In this document: piece by piece, positions 36,045-44,591 of the stretch
Layout of the letters: every line of letters starts with the position of its first letter
Numbering within the stretch: the first letter of the stretch is position 1
From: an uncultured Clostridium sp.
Lineage (GTDB): Bacteria > Bacillota > Clostridia > TANB77 > CAG-508
Assembly: GCA_900552135.1 (NCBI GenBank)
Contig: URYN01000005.1
Span: 62,001 to 126,000 of the forward strand
Direction: 5' to 3'
Length of the DNA stretch: 64,000 nucleotides
The notes under the pieces: model-generated
What the model was told of the DNA's origin: nothing
The model's input: only the letters and a program-made list of their open reading frames with translations
Databases searched by the model: none
Position numbers and translations under genes: made by a program

Positions 36045-39000
36045 AACTGTAAAAGAAGTGTTTAAAGATTACAATTCTAATAGTTTTGAACTAAACGCAG
36101 CAAAGGTTATAGGAATTAATTTATATAAAAAACAAAATATTTTAGAGCTTAACATTGTTTCAAAAAAACCAATTGATATAATGGCTGTACTTGACTTAGA
36201 AAAATATATGCAAAGACGTTTTCAGGTTAGAGAAGCTAAGATAAATATTACTTACGATATTGAACAGGAAGCTCAAGAAGATGTAGACACAATAAAGGAT
36301 TTTAAAGAAGATTTAGAAGATGAGATTTCTAATAAAATTCTGAAACAATGGGGAAACATTATAGAATATATTTCTCATAAACATCCGATTGCAAAGGCAT
36401 TTTTAAGAAATAGTACAATCGAAATAAAAGGAAATACTATTAATGTAACATTATCTCTTAATGGGAAGGAATTCTTAGAAAACAATAAATTTAATGAGGT
36501 TTTTTCTGGGCTGATAGAAAATATATATGGAAAGAAATATATTATTGAATATGCTGAAAATGTACCAGAAAAAAATATTATTGATTATAGACAAGCTTTA
36601 GAAAAACTTGAAAAAAATACCATTCTAGAACTTACAAAAGATAATAATGAAGCACTAGCAGAAGAGATGAGAAAAAAACAGTCTGCTGGAGGAACAGCTA
36701 AGAAACACGGTGGTTCAAGTTTCGGAAACAATTATAGCGATTTGCAGTATGAGAATGCTCAAGCTAGAAAGAAACAGTTCTTGGAAAACAAGAAAAAATA
36801 TCAAGAGAATAAATATGGAAATGCTAAGGTTCAAGGAGATATAAATGAGAAAGCGAATGCTTATGCACAAGCATCTGCTCCAGATGGAACTAATGGAAAC
36901 TCTTCTAATGGAAATTTTGCTCAAATGCAAAATATTCCAACAAATGCTGAAAATCCTGGAAATATTCCACCAGAGGCAATACCAGAACAAGAAGAAGATA
37001 CACCATTAATCTATGGTAGAAGTTTGAATTTAAGTACACCTATTACCAAGATAACGGACATTGGAGTAGATAGTGGAAATGTTATACTTGAAGGAAAACT
37101 TTTAAATGTTGAACTTGATCCAAAAGACGAAGATATCAATTTAGGAATAAAGGTAAGAGAACTAAAATCAGGCAAATTCTTAGTCATATTTAGTATGTAT
37201 GATGGTACTAACACAATAGATTGCAAAGTATTTTCTGCTCCTGAAAAAATAGATAAATTAAAGAAAAGATTAAAATCAGCATCAAAGTTGAGAGTTGCTG
37301 GAACTGCTCAATTTGATCCTTATGCAAAGCAACTTGGTGTTCTTGTAAATACAATTATAGAAATGCCAGAAGAAAAAGTTCAAGCTAGAATGGATAATGC
37401 AAAGGTAAAAAGAGTTGAACTTCACATGCATACTCAAATGAGTACAATGGACGGAATTACTCCTGTTAAGAGCTTGATAAAGCGTGCAATGAAGTGGGGA
37501 ATGAAGTCTATTGCAATTACTGACCATGGAAGTGTTCAAGCATTTCCTGATGCGCACAAGATGTTGGGAGTGAACAACCCAGACATGAAGGTACTTTATG
37601 GAGTCGAGGCATACTTGGTTCCAGATAAGGTTCCATCTGTTTCGAACCCAAAGGGACAAGATTTACACACTACATATTGTGTCTTAGATTTAGAAACAAC
37701 AGGTCTTTCGTTTAGAACAGAGAAGATTACCGAAATCGGTATAATGAAGATGAACGAAAAAGGCGAAGTTATTGATGAATTTGAATGCTTCGTAAACCCT
37801 GAAAAGCCAATTCCCCAAAGAGTTGTAGAAGTTACGAATATTACAGATGATATGGTAAAAGATGCCGAGACAATAGATAAAGTATTGCCAAAGGTATTAG
37901 AATTTGTTGGAGATAGCGTAATTGTTGCACATAACGCAGACTTCGATGTTGGTTTCTTGAAATACAATGCAAAACAATTAGGATTATCTTTAGATAACAC
38001 CTATTTAGATACTCTAAGACTAGCAAAAGATTTATTCCCTGACTTCAAAAAGTATAAGTTAGGAATAATTGCTGAAAAACTTGGAATTGAGGTAATAGTT
38101 GCACATAGAGCATTAGATGATGTTGACACTACTGTAAAAGTATTTAGAGTAATGCTAGATATGCTTGATAAAAAAGGCGCTAAAACTATAGAAGACATAG
38201 ACAAGCTTGCTGGCGAAAACGTAAATTACAAGAAATTAAAGAGCTTTCATGCAATAATTCTTGCTACAAACTATGTCGGACTAAGGAACTTATACAAATT
38301 AATTTCAATATCACATTTGGATTACATATATAAAGGCAGACCTATGCTATTAAAATCAATATATAAGCAATATTCAGAAGGTTTGATTTTAGGAAGTGCT
38401 TGTGAAGCAGGAGAATTATATCAGGCAATAGAAAATGGAAAAGATGATGATGAAATTGAAGCAATCGCAAGAGATTATGATTATCTTGAAATTCAGCCAA
38501 CTGGAAATAACATGTTCTTGGTTAGAAATGGTGTCGTACCAGATGTAGAAGCTTTAAGAGATATAAACAGAAAAATAGTTGCCTTAGGAGAAAAGTTAGA
38601 TAAATTAGTAGTTGCAACTTGCGACGTTCATTTCATGGATCCAGAGGATGAAATATATAGACGTATACTGGAAGCTGGCCAAGGATATGCTGATTGTGAT
38701 TTGCAGGCTCCATTATATTTAAGAACAACAGAAGAAATGCTAGAAGAATTTAGTTATTTGGGTGAAGAAAAGGCATACGAAGTAGTTGTTACTAATACAA
38801 ATAAAATAGCTGATATGTGTGAACAAATTAGCCCAATATCGCCAGAAAAATGTCCTCCATATATCAATGATTGCGAAAAAACAATTAAAGATATTGCATA
38901 TAAAAAAGCACATGAATTATATGGAGATCCACTTCCACAAATAGTTGAAGAGAGACTTGATAAGGAGCTAACATCTATTATTAAAAACGGATTCTCCGTT

Positions 39001-40737
39001 ATGTACATAATAGCGCAGAAACTAGTTTGGAAATCAAATGCAGATGGCTATATCGTTGGTTCCAGAGGTTCTGTTGGTTCATCATTTGTTGCCAACATGA
39101 CAGGTATTACGGAGGTTAACTCACTTCCACCACATTACAGATGTCCAAATTGCAAATACTCAGACTTTACTGATTATGGAGTAAAAAATGGATTCGACTT
39201 ACCGGATAAAACTTGTCCAAAATGTGGTCACAGATTAGATAAAGACGGAATAGATATTCCATTCGAAACTTTCTTAGGATTTAATGGAGACAAGGAACCA
39301 GATATCGACTTAAACTTCTCTGGAGAATATCAGGCAAAAGCTCATAGATACACAGAAGTAATATTTGGAAAAGGTACTACTTTTAAGGCAGGAACTGTTG
39401 GTACTGTTGCTGGAAAGACTGCAATGGGTTATGTAAGAAAGTATAATGAGGAAAGGGGAATACCAATCAACAATTCAGAGGTAATAAGAGTTGCCTATGG
39501 TTGTACAGGAATAAAAAGAACAACAGGTCAGCACCCTGGTGGAATTATAGTTGTTCCAAAGGGAAGAGAAATCTATGAATTCACACCTGTTCAGCATCCA
39601 GCAGATGACCCAACATCTGATATAATCACTACTCACTTTGATTACCACTCAATAGACCAAAACTTATTGAAGCTAGATATACTAGGACACGATGATCCTA
39701 CAATGATAAGAATGTTATTTGATATTACTGGACAAGATCCAACTAAAGTACCGCTTGATGATAAGGAAACAATGTCTATATTTAGTTCTACCACGGCATT
39801 AGGAGTTACACCAGAGCAGATACACAGTGAGGTGGGAAGCTTTGGAGTACCAGAGTTTGGAACAAAATTCGTAAGAGGAATGTTAGTAGACACAAGGCCA
39901 AAAACCTTCGATGAGTTAATTAGAATTTCAGGTCTATCACACGGTACAGACGTATGGTTGAACAACGCACAAAGCTTAATTGATGAAGGAACAATAAAAC
40001 TGGAAGACGCAATATGTTGTAGAGATGATATTATGATATATCTAATAAAGCAAGGATTACCTCCACAAAAAGCCTTCAAAATAATGGAGTTTGTTCGTAA
40101 AGGAAAGCCATCGAAAGATCCTGAAGGTTGGAAAAAACATGAAGAAACAATGAGGGAATACAACATACCTGAATGGTATATTGGCTCATGTAAAAAAATA
40201 AAGTACATGTTCCCTAAAGCACATGCTGCAGCTTATGTTACAAACGCTTTTAGAATTGCATGGTTCAAGGTACATATTCCAAAAGCATACTACGCTGCAT
40301 ACTTTACAATCAGAGCTGATGCATTTGATAGCGAAATAATGTGCCACGGAGTAGAACGTGTAAAAAACAAAATGAAAGAAATAGAACTTGCTGGAAAAGC
40401 AGCAACCAAGAAAGACCAAGACACTTATGGCGTATTGGAAATAGTATTAGAAATGTATGAAAGAGGTTTAAACTTCTTACCAATAGACTTATATAATTCT
40501 GATGCAGTAAAATTCAAAGTAGAAGAAGAAGGAATCGTACCTCCTCTAAACAGCATACCTGGACTTGGAACTGTTGCTGCACAAAGCATACAAGAGGCAA
40601 GAAAAGAAGGAGAATTCATGTCAATAGATGATATGAAGATTCGTGCAAAGGTAGGAAAATCTACAATAGAAATGCTTGAAAAAGCAGGTTGCTTAAAGGG
40701 AATGAGCCAAAGCAATCAAATGAGCTTATTTGCATAA
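36022..40737 (+). CDS. polC: DNA polymerase III alpha subunit, PolC type
   Basis: Main replicative polymerase of low-GC Gram-positives. Start ATG 36022 (MEELGKPKTVKEVFKDYN); the frame opens at 36007. N-terminal domains, then an Asn/Gln/Ala-rich linker (about 225-330), an OB-fold and a PHP domain (VELHMHTQMSTMDGITP, about 464-480). The DEDD proofreading exonuclease is inserted in the PHP domain (CVLDLETTGLSF, about 552-563). A four-cysteine zinc module (CPNCK...CPKCGH, about 1040-1070) precedes the catalytic palm (GDKEPDIDLNFSGEY). About 1,571 residues, slightly longer than usual. Confidence 0.97.
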   Translation: MEELGKPKTVKEVFKDYNSNSFELNAAKVIGINLYKKQNILELNIVSKKPIDIMAVLDLEKYMQRRFQVREAKINITYDIEQEAQEDVDTIKDFKEDLEDEISNKILKQWGNIIEYISHKHPIAKAFLRNSTIEIKGNTINVTLSLNGKEFLENNKFNEVFSGLIENIYGKKYIIEYAENVPEKNIIDYRQALEKLEKNTILELTKDNNEALAEEMRKKQSAGGTAKKHGGSSFGNNYSDLQYENAQARKKQFLENKKKYQENKYGNAKVQGDINEKANAYAQASAPDGTNGNSSNGNFAQMQNIPTNAENPGNIPPEAIPEQEEDTPLIYGRSLNLSTPITKITDIGVDSGNVILEGKLLNVELDPKDEDINLGIKVRELKSGKFLVIFSMYDGTNTIDCKVFSAPEKIDKLKKRLKSASKLRVAGTAQFDPYAKQLGVLVNTIIEMPEEKVQARMDNAKVKRVELHMHTQMSTMDGITPVKSLIKRAMKWGMKSIAITDHGSVQAFPDAHKMLGVNNPDMKVLYGVEAYLVPDKVPSVSNPKGQDLHTTYCVLDLETTGLSFRTEKITEIGIMKMNEKGEVIDEFECFVNPEKPIPQRVVEVTNITDDMVKDAETIDKVLPKVLEFVGDSVIVAHNADFDVGFLKYNAKQLGLSLDNTYLDTLRLAKDLFPDFKKYKLGIIAEKLGIEVIVAHRALDDVDTTVKVFRVMLDMLDKKGAKTIEDIDKLAGENVNYKKLKSFHAIILATNYVGLRNLYKLISISHLDYIYKGRPMLLKSIYKQYSEGLILGSACEAGELYQAIENGKDDDEIEAIARDYDYLEIQPTGNNMFLVRNGVVPDVEALRDINRKIVALGEKLDKLVVATCDVHFMDPEDEIYRRILEAGQGYADCDLQAPLYLRTTEEMLEEFSYLGEEKAYEVVVTNTNKIADMCEQISPISPEKCPPYINDCEKTIKDIAYKKAHELYGDPLPQIVEERLDKELTSIIKNGFSVMYIIAQKLVWKSNADGYIVGSRGSVGSSFVANMTGITEVNSLPPHYRCPNCKYSDFTDYGVKNGFDLPDKTCPKCGHRLDKDGIDIPFETFLGFNGDKEPDIDLNFSGEYQAKAHRYTEVIFGKGTTFKAGTVGTVAGKTAMGYVRKYNEERGIPINNSEVIRVAYGCTGIKRTTGQHPGGIIVVPKGREIYEFTPVQHPADDPTSDIITTHFDYHSIDQNLLKLDILGHDDPTMIRMLFDITGQDPTKVPLDDKETMSIFSSTTALGVTPEQIHSEVGSFGVPEFGTKFVRGMLVDTRPKTFDELIRISGLSHGTDVWLNNAQSLIDEGTIKLEDAICCRDDIMIYLIKQGLPPQKAFKIMEFVRKGKPSKDPEGWKKHEETMREYNIPEWYIGSCKKIKYMFPKAHAAAYVTNAFRIAWFKVHIPKAYYAAYFTIRADAFDSEIMCHGVERVKNKMKEIELAGKAATKKDQDTYGVLEIVLEMYERGLNFLPIDLYNSDAVKFKVEEEGIVPPLNSIPGLGTVAAQSIQEARKEGEFMSIDDMKIRAKVGKSTIEMLEKAGCLKGMSQSNQMSLFA

Positions 40738-40740
40738 AAT

Positions 40741-40798
40741 TTCGCCCAACAGGAACCGCCCTTTCTCGCCCAACAGGGACGCCCCTTTTTGGGCGAAA
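40741..40798. repeat. GGGCG palindromic repeat, tandem copies
   Basis: A partial copy (40741-40765) then a full copy (40766-40798) of the element seen at 3392-3424; it immediately follows the polC stop and can fold as a terminator. Confidence 0.75.
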
Positions 40799-40860
40799 CA
40801 ATGAAATGTAATATCATGTAAAAAAATGCATATAATATCTTATATTTATTATAAAAGACA

Positions 40861-40889
40861 TTGACTTTAGTATAAATGGCGTATATAAT
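40861..40889 (+). promoter_or_regulatory. Promoter of the second antitoxin RNA
   Basis: TTGACT at 40861-40866, 17 bases, TATAAT at 40884-40889, about ten bases ahead of the repeat array. Confidence 0.9.
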
Positions 40890-40900
40890 AAATATATAGT

Positions 40901-40998
40901 AAATGATTTCGCTTGTGGTTGGTGCGAATAATAAGTTATGCCATGTTGTCAAATGTTTCGCTTGTGGTTGGTGCGAATAATAAATCATACCATGTTGT
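40901..40998 (+). ncRNA. CptI-like tandem-repeat RNA antitoxin (type III TA)
   Basis: Two direct repeats of 50 and 48 bases (40901-40950 and 40951-40998) share TTTCGCTTGTGGTTGGTGCG, then AATAATAA and CCATGTTGT, and differ at only a few positions. A remnant of a third unit (AAATTATGA) follows. With its own promoter, its own hairpin terminator and the CptN/TenpN-like gene 66 bases downstream it has the full type III antitoxin layout. Units of this length match the CptIN family rather than the ToxIN locus at 19.2 kb, and the two arrays share no obvious sequence. Confidence 0.82.
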
Positions 40999-41011
40999 AA
41001 ATTATGATAGG

Positions 41012-41051
41012 GGAAATACAGTAATAATGTATTTCCTTAATTTTTTTTTAT
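41012..41051 (+). terminator. Attenuator between the repeat RNA and the toxin gene
   Basis: GGAAATACA, a seven-base loop, TGTATTTCC, then a nine-T run. It is well placed to hold toxin transcription below that of the antitoxin RNA. Confidence 0.9.
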
Positions 41052-41064
41052 AAGAAGGTGTTTT

Positions 41065-41547
41065 ATGATAATAGAAGAAGGATATGTGTACCATGTAAAA
41101 AATGAATATTTCGAATTTGTAAATGATGAAAAGTTAATGAGAAATCATGAAGGAGATGCAACTAGACCAAATTATTTTTGCTTAAAAATGGAAGATGAAG
41201 AAATAATGTGGTTTATTCCAATGAGTAGTAAAATTGAGAAATATAGCAAAATTATAGAAAATAAAGTGAAAAAATATAAAAAATGTGATACTATAATAAT
41301 AGGAAATTATAGAGGAAGAAAGCAAGCTTTTTTAATTCAAAATATGTTTCCAATAACAAAAAAATACATAGACCATATTGATACAATTGAAGGAAGAGTA
41401 CTGAAGGTAGCATCAGAAACGAGAAGAGAAATTATTAAAAAAGTTAATAAGATATTTGCATTAAAGAAAAGTGGAGTTAATCTAATTTTTCCTAATGTAG
41501 ATAAAATAAAAGAACAGTTACTAACAGAATTGAAAAAGGAGAAATAG
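41065..41547 (+). CDS. Type III toxin-antitoxin toxin, CptN/TenpN-like
   Basis: Predicted endoribonuclease of 160 residues. The segment VKNEYFEFVNDEKLMRNHEG (about 10-29), NYFCLKMEDEEIMWFIPMSS (about 34-53), then RGRKQAFLIQNMFPITKKYI and a basic C-terminal helix match the CptN/TenpN branch of the ToxN superfamily; the WFIPMSS segment corresponds to the active-site Ser region of ToxN. ATG 41065 follows GAAGGTG. The upstream tandem-repeat RNA and attenuator complete a type III module. The assignment is by family pattern, not by a search. A DUF1294 gene starts one base after its stop. Confidence 0.85.
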   Translation: MIIEEGYVYHVKNEYFEFVNDEKLMRNHEGDATRPNYFCLKMEDEEIMWFIPMSSKIEKYSKIIENKVKKYKKCDTIIIGNYRGRKQAFLIQNMFPITKKYIDHIDTIEGRVLKVASETRREIIKKVNKIFALKKSGVNLIFPNVDKIKEQLLTELKKEK

Positions 41548-41548
41548 A

Positions 41549-41839
41549 ATGGATAGTTTAAATAGCATTTTTTCAATAAAGAATATAATAATATATTTGA
41601 TTATAATAAATATAATAGCATTTCTTGCAATGTTTATTGATAAGAAAAAAGCAAAAAAGGGAAGATGGAGAATAAAAGAATCAACTTTATTATTTTTAGC
41701 ATTAATTGGAGGAAGTATTGGAGAAATTATAGGAATGTATGTATTCCATCATAAAACCCAAAAGCCTAAGTTTTTTATTGGCGTACCTGTAATAATTGTA
41801 CTTCAAATACTTCTAATTATAGCAATAAATTTAAAGTAA
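41549..41839 (+). CDS. DUF1294 family small membrane protein
   Basis: A 96-residue protein with two to three membrane segments: IIIYLIIINIIAFLAMFIDK (about 12-31), then the DUF1294 core AKKGRWRIKESTLLFLALIG, GGSIGEIIGMYVFHHKTQKP (about 54-73), and a C-terminal helix. The HHKTQKPKF stretch is the family hallmark. It starts one base after the toxin gene stop and shares its transcript. DUF1294 proteins have no known function, and chance adjacency is the simplest explanation. Confidence 0.88.
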   Translation: MDSLNSIFSIKNIIIYLIIINIIAFLAMFIDKKKAKKGRWRIKESTLLFLALIGGSIGEIIGMYVFHHKTQKPKFFIGVPVIIVLQILLIIAINLK

Positions 41840-41897
41840 TAAATTTTTTAAATCATGATTAGAATACTAATTGATATTTATAGTGTTTTAAAGCCAT

Positions 41898-41928
41898 AAC
41901 CACGGGTATAACCCGTGGTTTCTTTATG
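41898..41928 (+). terminator. Terminator after the toxin/DUF1294 unit
   Basis: AACCACGGGT, an ATA loop, ACCCGTGGTT, then TTCTTT. A perfect ten-pair stem. Confidence 0.9.
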
Positions 41929-41941
41929 TGACAAAAAGAAA

Positions 41942-41974
41942 TGCACCCTGCAGAAATTGGTTCTGCAGGGTGTA
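41942..41974 (-). terminator. Terminator of the small basic orphan gene
   Basis: TGCACCCTGCAGAA and TTCTGCAGGGTGTA pair with one wobble; it lies just after the minus-strand orphan gene. Confidence 0.85.
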
Positions 41975-41981
41975 TGAGACT

Positions 41982-42128
41982 TTAGCCCTTGTTTTTGACG
42001 TTACTGCGTATCACGCGTGGTATGTGGCCGCCTTTGACGACCTTCTTCACCTGTGAAGATTTCAAGGCTTCAGACCGTTTTTGGTCTTTAGACTTAAAAA
42101 AATCGCTTGTACCTTTAGACATAGGCAA
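41982..42128 (-). CDS. Small basic orphan protein
   Basis: A protein of about 48 residues that I do not recognise, rich in Lys, Ser and Arg (KSKDQKRSEALKSSQVKKVV, then GGHIPRVIRSNVKNKG). I start it at TTG 42128, eight bases after AAAGGAG; ATG 42122 is 14 bases away. A perfect minus-strand promoter (42162-42190) and a strong hairpin terminator flank it. It is too short for the usual gene cut-off but has every signal of an expressed unit. It could bind nucleic acid, judging by charge alone. Confidence 0.55.
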   Translation of the reverse strand: MPMSKGTSDFFKSKDQKRSEALKSSQVKKVVKGGHIPRVIRSNVKNKG

Positions 42129-42161
42129 GATAATCTCTCCTTTCAAATAAGGTTATATTAA

Positions 42162-42190
42162 ATTATAGTATAAAAAAGAGAGAATGTCAA
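42162..42190 (-). promoter_or_regulatory. Consensus promoter of the small basic orphan gene
   Basis: Minus strand: TTGACA (42185-42190), 17-base spacer, TATAAT (42162-42167), a perfect match. Confidence 0.85.
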
Positions 42191-42326
42191 ATAATGTCGA
42201 ATTAAAAAGATAGCAATTTGTAATAATTATGGAGACTAGCAGTAATTAAGTCGAAAAAATGTACGATGTACATAATTGTTTTATATTTCAAAACGAAGTT
42301 TTCATAAAAAAGATTACCATAAATAC

Positions 42327-42406
42327 TGTGGAAAACTTAGCAAATGAATATGTTGATACAGAGTTATTCACAGGGTTATCCACATTATCCACAGCCCTGT
42401 GAATAA
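42327..42406. promoter_or_regulatory. Cluster of DnaA boxes
   Basis: Four strong matches to the DnaA box TTATCCACA lie within 43 bases: TTATTCACA (42364-42372), TTATCCACA (42376-42384), TTATCCACA (42385-42393), and inverted TGTGAATAA (42398-42406). A weaker inverted box (TGTGGAAAA) is at 42327-42335. No dnaA or dnaN gene is near, so it looks like a DnaA-titration or regulatory cluster rather than the origin, but this is inference. Confidence 0.7.
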
Positions 42407-42459
42407 CCAACCATACAAACAAGGCATAAAGAGAGTGTACATAAACAACAAATAAAAAA

Positions 42460-42491
42460 GCCCCACCGGCCCTACTATGGGCAGATGGGGG
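42460..42491 (-). terminator. Terminator of the orphan gene at 42.5 kb
   Basis: On the minus strand CCCCA, GCCC, a loop, GGGC and TGGGG fold as a two-part stem followed by CTTTTTT. Confidence 0.85.
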
Positions 42492-42500
42492 TGAACGGTT

Positions 42501-42875
42501 TTAGAATTCGACTATAACACAATCCTTTGTAAGTCCGAAGACGGGAATGGCAATTCCAATATACCGATTGTAGAAAAATGGTTCGCCATCTTCATTTTGG
42601 TTAATCGATCCAAATAAATAGACTTTCCCCTCAGGTTTCGGAAGATTTGCAAAGTTGAAGAATGAAGTCCTTTCAGAAATTTTCAGAAAGTTTAGCTTTG
42701 AGCAAACCTCGTCGTAGGAGTCGGCTATGGTTGTGTATACCATAAATGTTCCGAACTGGCAAACGAGAGGTCCGTTCTCATTGCTTATATCCCTTGCCTC
42801 AAACTGTATTTCCCGAGAATCGATATTGCCTTCTTCGTTCAAAACGATAGAAAGAGTAATAATAAATCGTGCCAT
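42501..42875 (-). CDS. Orphan hypothetical protein
   Basis: A 124-residue protein that I do not recognise. It looks like an all-beta domain (MARFIITLSIVLNEEGNIDS, then IQFEARDISN, CQFGTFMVYTTI, YIGIAIPVFG). ATG 42875 follows AAAGGATGG. A near-consensus promoter, TTGCAA-17-TATAAT, lies at 42914-42942 and a G/C-rich terminator at 42460-42491, so it is a self-contained unit. Its codons are less A-rich than those around it. It is divergent from glyS. Confidence 0.6.
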   Translation of the reverse strand: MARFIITLSIVLNEEGNIDSREIQFEARDISNENGPLVCQFGTFMVYTTIADSYDEVCSKLNFLKISERTSFFNFANLPKPEGKVYLFGSINQNEDGEPFFYNRYIGIAIPVFGLTKDCVIVEF

Positions 42876-42913
42876 AAAACCATCCTTTCATATAAAGTTG
42901 TGGTACAAGTAGC

Positions 42914-42942
42914 ATTATAGCACAAATTAACATAATTTGCAA
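42914..42942 (-). promoter_or_regulatory. Promoter of the orphan gene at 42.5 kb
   Basis: TTGCAA (42937-42942), 17-base spacer, TATAAT (42914-42919) on the minus strand. Confidence 0.75.
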
Positions 42943-42952
42943 GAAAAAATCG

Positions 42953-42981
42953 TTGACACATTGGCTATTTAGTGATATTAT
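42953..42981 (+). promoter_or_regulatory. glyS promoter
   Basis: TTGACA at 42953-42958, 17-base spacer, TATTAT at 42976-42981. The leader to the start codon is about 55 bases and shows no T-box. Confidence 0.8.
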
Positions 42982-43040
42982 AACTAAAGTTAAAAAGCTG
43001 ATTTTTAGCAATATTGAGATGAAAAGAAGAGGAAAATACT

Positions 43041-44423
43041 ATGGTAGAAAGTATGGAAAAAATAGTTGCTTTATGCAAAAATAGAGGATACATTTATCCT
43101 GGATCAGAAATTTACGGAGGACTTGCAAATACTTGGGATTATGGTCCTTTAGGAGTAGAATTAAAAAATAACGTTAAAGCTACATGGAGAAAGAAATTTA
43201 TACAAGAAAATAAATACAATGTTGGTCTTGATGCTGCAATATTTATGAATCCAGAAACATGGGTTGCAACAGGACACGTTGCAGGATTTAGTGATCCGCT
43301 TATAGATTGTAAAGAATGTAAAACCAGACACAGAGCAGATAAATTAATAGAAGAATGGGCTCATGAGCATGGAAAAGACATCGTTGCAGATGGCTGGTCT
43401 GATGAAGAAATGGTAAATTACATAAACGAAAATAAAATACCTTGCCCGGATTGTGGAAAAACAAATTTTACAAGCATTAGAAAGTTTAATTTAATGTTCA
43501 AAACGTTCCAAGGTGTTACGGAAGATTCAACATCTCAAATATACTTAAGACCAGAAACTGCACAAGGTATATTTGTAAACTTTAAAAATGTAATGAGAAC
43601 AACAAGAAGAAGACTTCCAATGGGAATAGCTCAAATTGGTAAGGCTTTTAGAAACGAAATTACACCAGGAAACTTTACATTTAGAACACGTGAATTTGAA
43701 CAAATGGAACTAGAATTTTTCTGTAAGCCTGGAACAGACTTAGAATGGTTTAAATTCTGGAAAGACTACTGCAAGAATTTCTTATTAAATCTTGGAATGG
43801 AAGAGAAGAATATCAGACTTCGTGATCACAGTGCTGAGGAACTTGTTTTCTATAGCAAAGCAACAACAGATATAGAATTTGCTTTCCCATTTGGCTGGGG
43901 AGAATTATGGGGAATTGCTGATAGAACAGATTACGATTTATCAAGACATACAGAACATTCTAAACAAGATTTATCATATCAAGACCCTGAGACAAACGAA
44001 AAATTCATTCCTTATGTAATAGAGCCATCTTTAGGCTGTGATAGAGTAGCACTTGCGTTCTTATGCAATGCTTACGAGGAACAAGATTTAGGAGAAGGAG
44101 ACTCAAGAGTAGTATTACACTTACATCCAGCATTAGCTCCATATAAAGTTGCAGTACTTCCTTTATCAAAGAAATTATCTGAAAAAGCAGGAGAGGTTTA
44201 TGAGATGCTATCAAAAGACCTTATGTGCGATTATGATGAAGCAGGAAGCATCGGAAAGAGATATAGAAGAGAGGATGAAATTGGTACACCATACTGTGTA
44301 ACTGTTGATTTCGATACTCTAGAAGATGGAGCTGTAACAATAAGAGACAGAGACACAATGGAACAAGTAAGAATGCCAATTAGTGAAGTTAAAAATTGGA
44401 TAGAAGAAAAAATAGAATTCTAA
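43041..44423 (+). CDS. glyS: Glycyl-tRNA synthetase, eukaryote/archaea-type homodimer
   Basis: Class II aminoacyl-tRNA synthetase that charges tRNA-Gly. The N-terminus carries SRGYIYPGSEIYGGLANTWD-like residues (here NRGYIYPGSEIYGGLANTWD, about 13-32), a CxxC zinc-like pair (CKECKTRH and CPDCGKT), and motif 2 FRNEITPGNFTFRTREFEQM. Motif 3 lies in EPSLGCDRVALAFL, then the anticodon-binding domain. The 460-residue single chain differs from the bacterial alpha2/beta2 enzyme. It has its own promoter. Confidence 0.97.
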   Translation: MVESMEKIVALCKNRGYIYPGSEIYGGLANTWDYGPLGVELKNNVKATWRKKFIQENKYNVGLDAAIFMNPETWVATGHVAGFSDPLIDCKECKTRHRADKLIEEWAHEHGKDIVADGWSDEEMVNYINENKIPCPDCGKTNFTSIRKFNLMFKTFQGVTEDSTSQIYLRPETAQGIFVNFKNVMRTTRRRLPMGIAQIGKAFRNEITPGNFTFRTREFEQMELEFFCKPGTDLEWFKFWKDYCKNFLLNLGMEEKNIRLRDHSAEELVFYSKATTDIEFAFPFGWGELWGIADRTDYDLSRHTEHSKQDLSYQDPETNEKFIPYVIEPSLGCDRVALAFLCNAYEEQDLGEGDSRVVLHLHPALAPYKVAVLPLSKKLSEKAGEVYEMLSKDLMCDYDEAGSIGKRYRREDEIGTPYCVTVDFDTLEDGAVTIRDRDTMEQVRMPISEVKNWIEEKIEF

Positions 44424-44516
44424 AAACTTTAGCCAAATGTATAGAAATAAAACTTTGAAATTAAAAGAAAAATTCATCAATATAAATTTTAAAAATATAA
44501 AGTGTGGAGATAAAAA

Positions 44517-44551
44517 AGAACAATGCCTATTAAAACAAGCATTGTTCTTTT
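44517..44551. terminator. Terminator between glyS and tdk
   Basis: AGAACAATGC pairs with GCATTGTTCT, followed by TTTT. It lies between converging genes. Confidence 0.85.
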
Positions 44552-44591
44552 CGTATTTTAACTTTAAATTTATTTTAATATTAAATCTTTT

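Noticed and set aside
39642..40208. 188-codon open frame antisense to polC
   Set aside because: It mirrors the highly conserved polC sequence and has no ribosome-binding site or family signature.
42363..42406. Chromosomal origin oriC
   Set aside because: No dnaA, dnaN, rpmH or gidA neighbours and no A/T-rich unwinding element adjacent; a DnaA-box cluster is the safer reading.
42953..43040. T-box riboswitch before glyS
   Set aside because: The leader is only about 55 bases and shows no T-box sequence or terminator.
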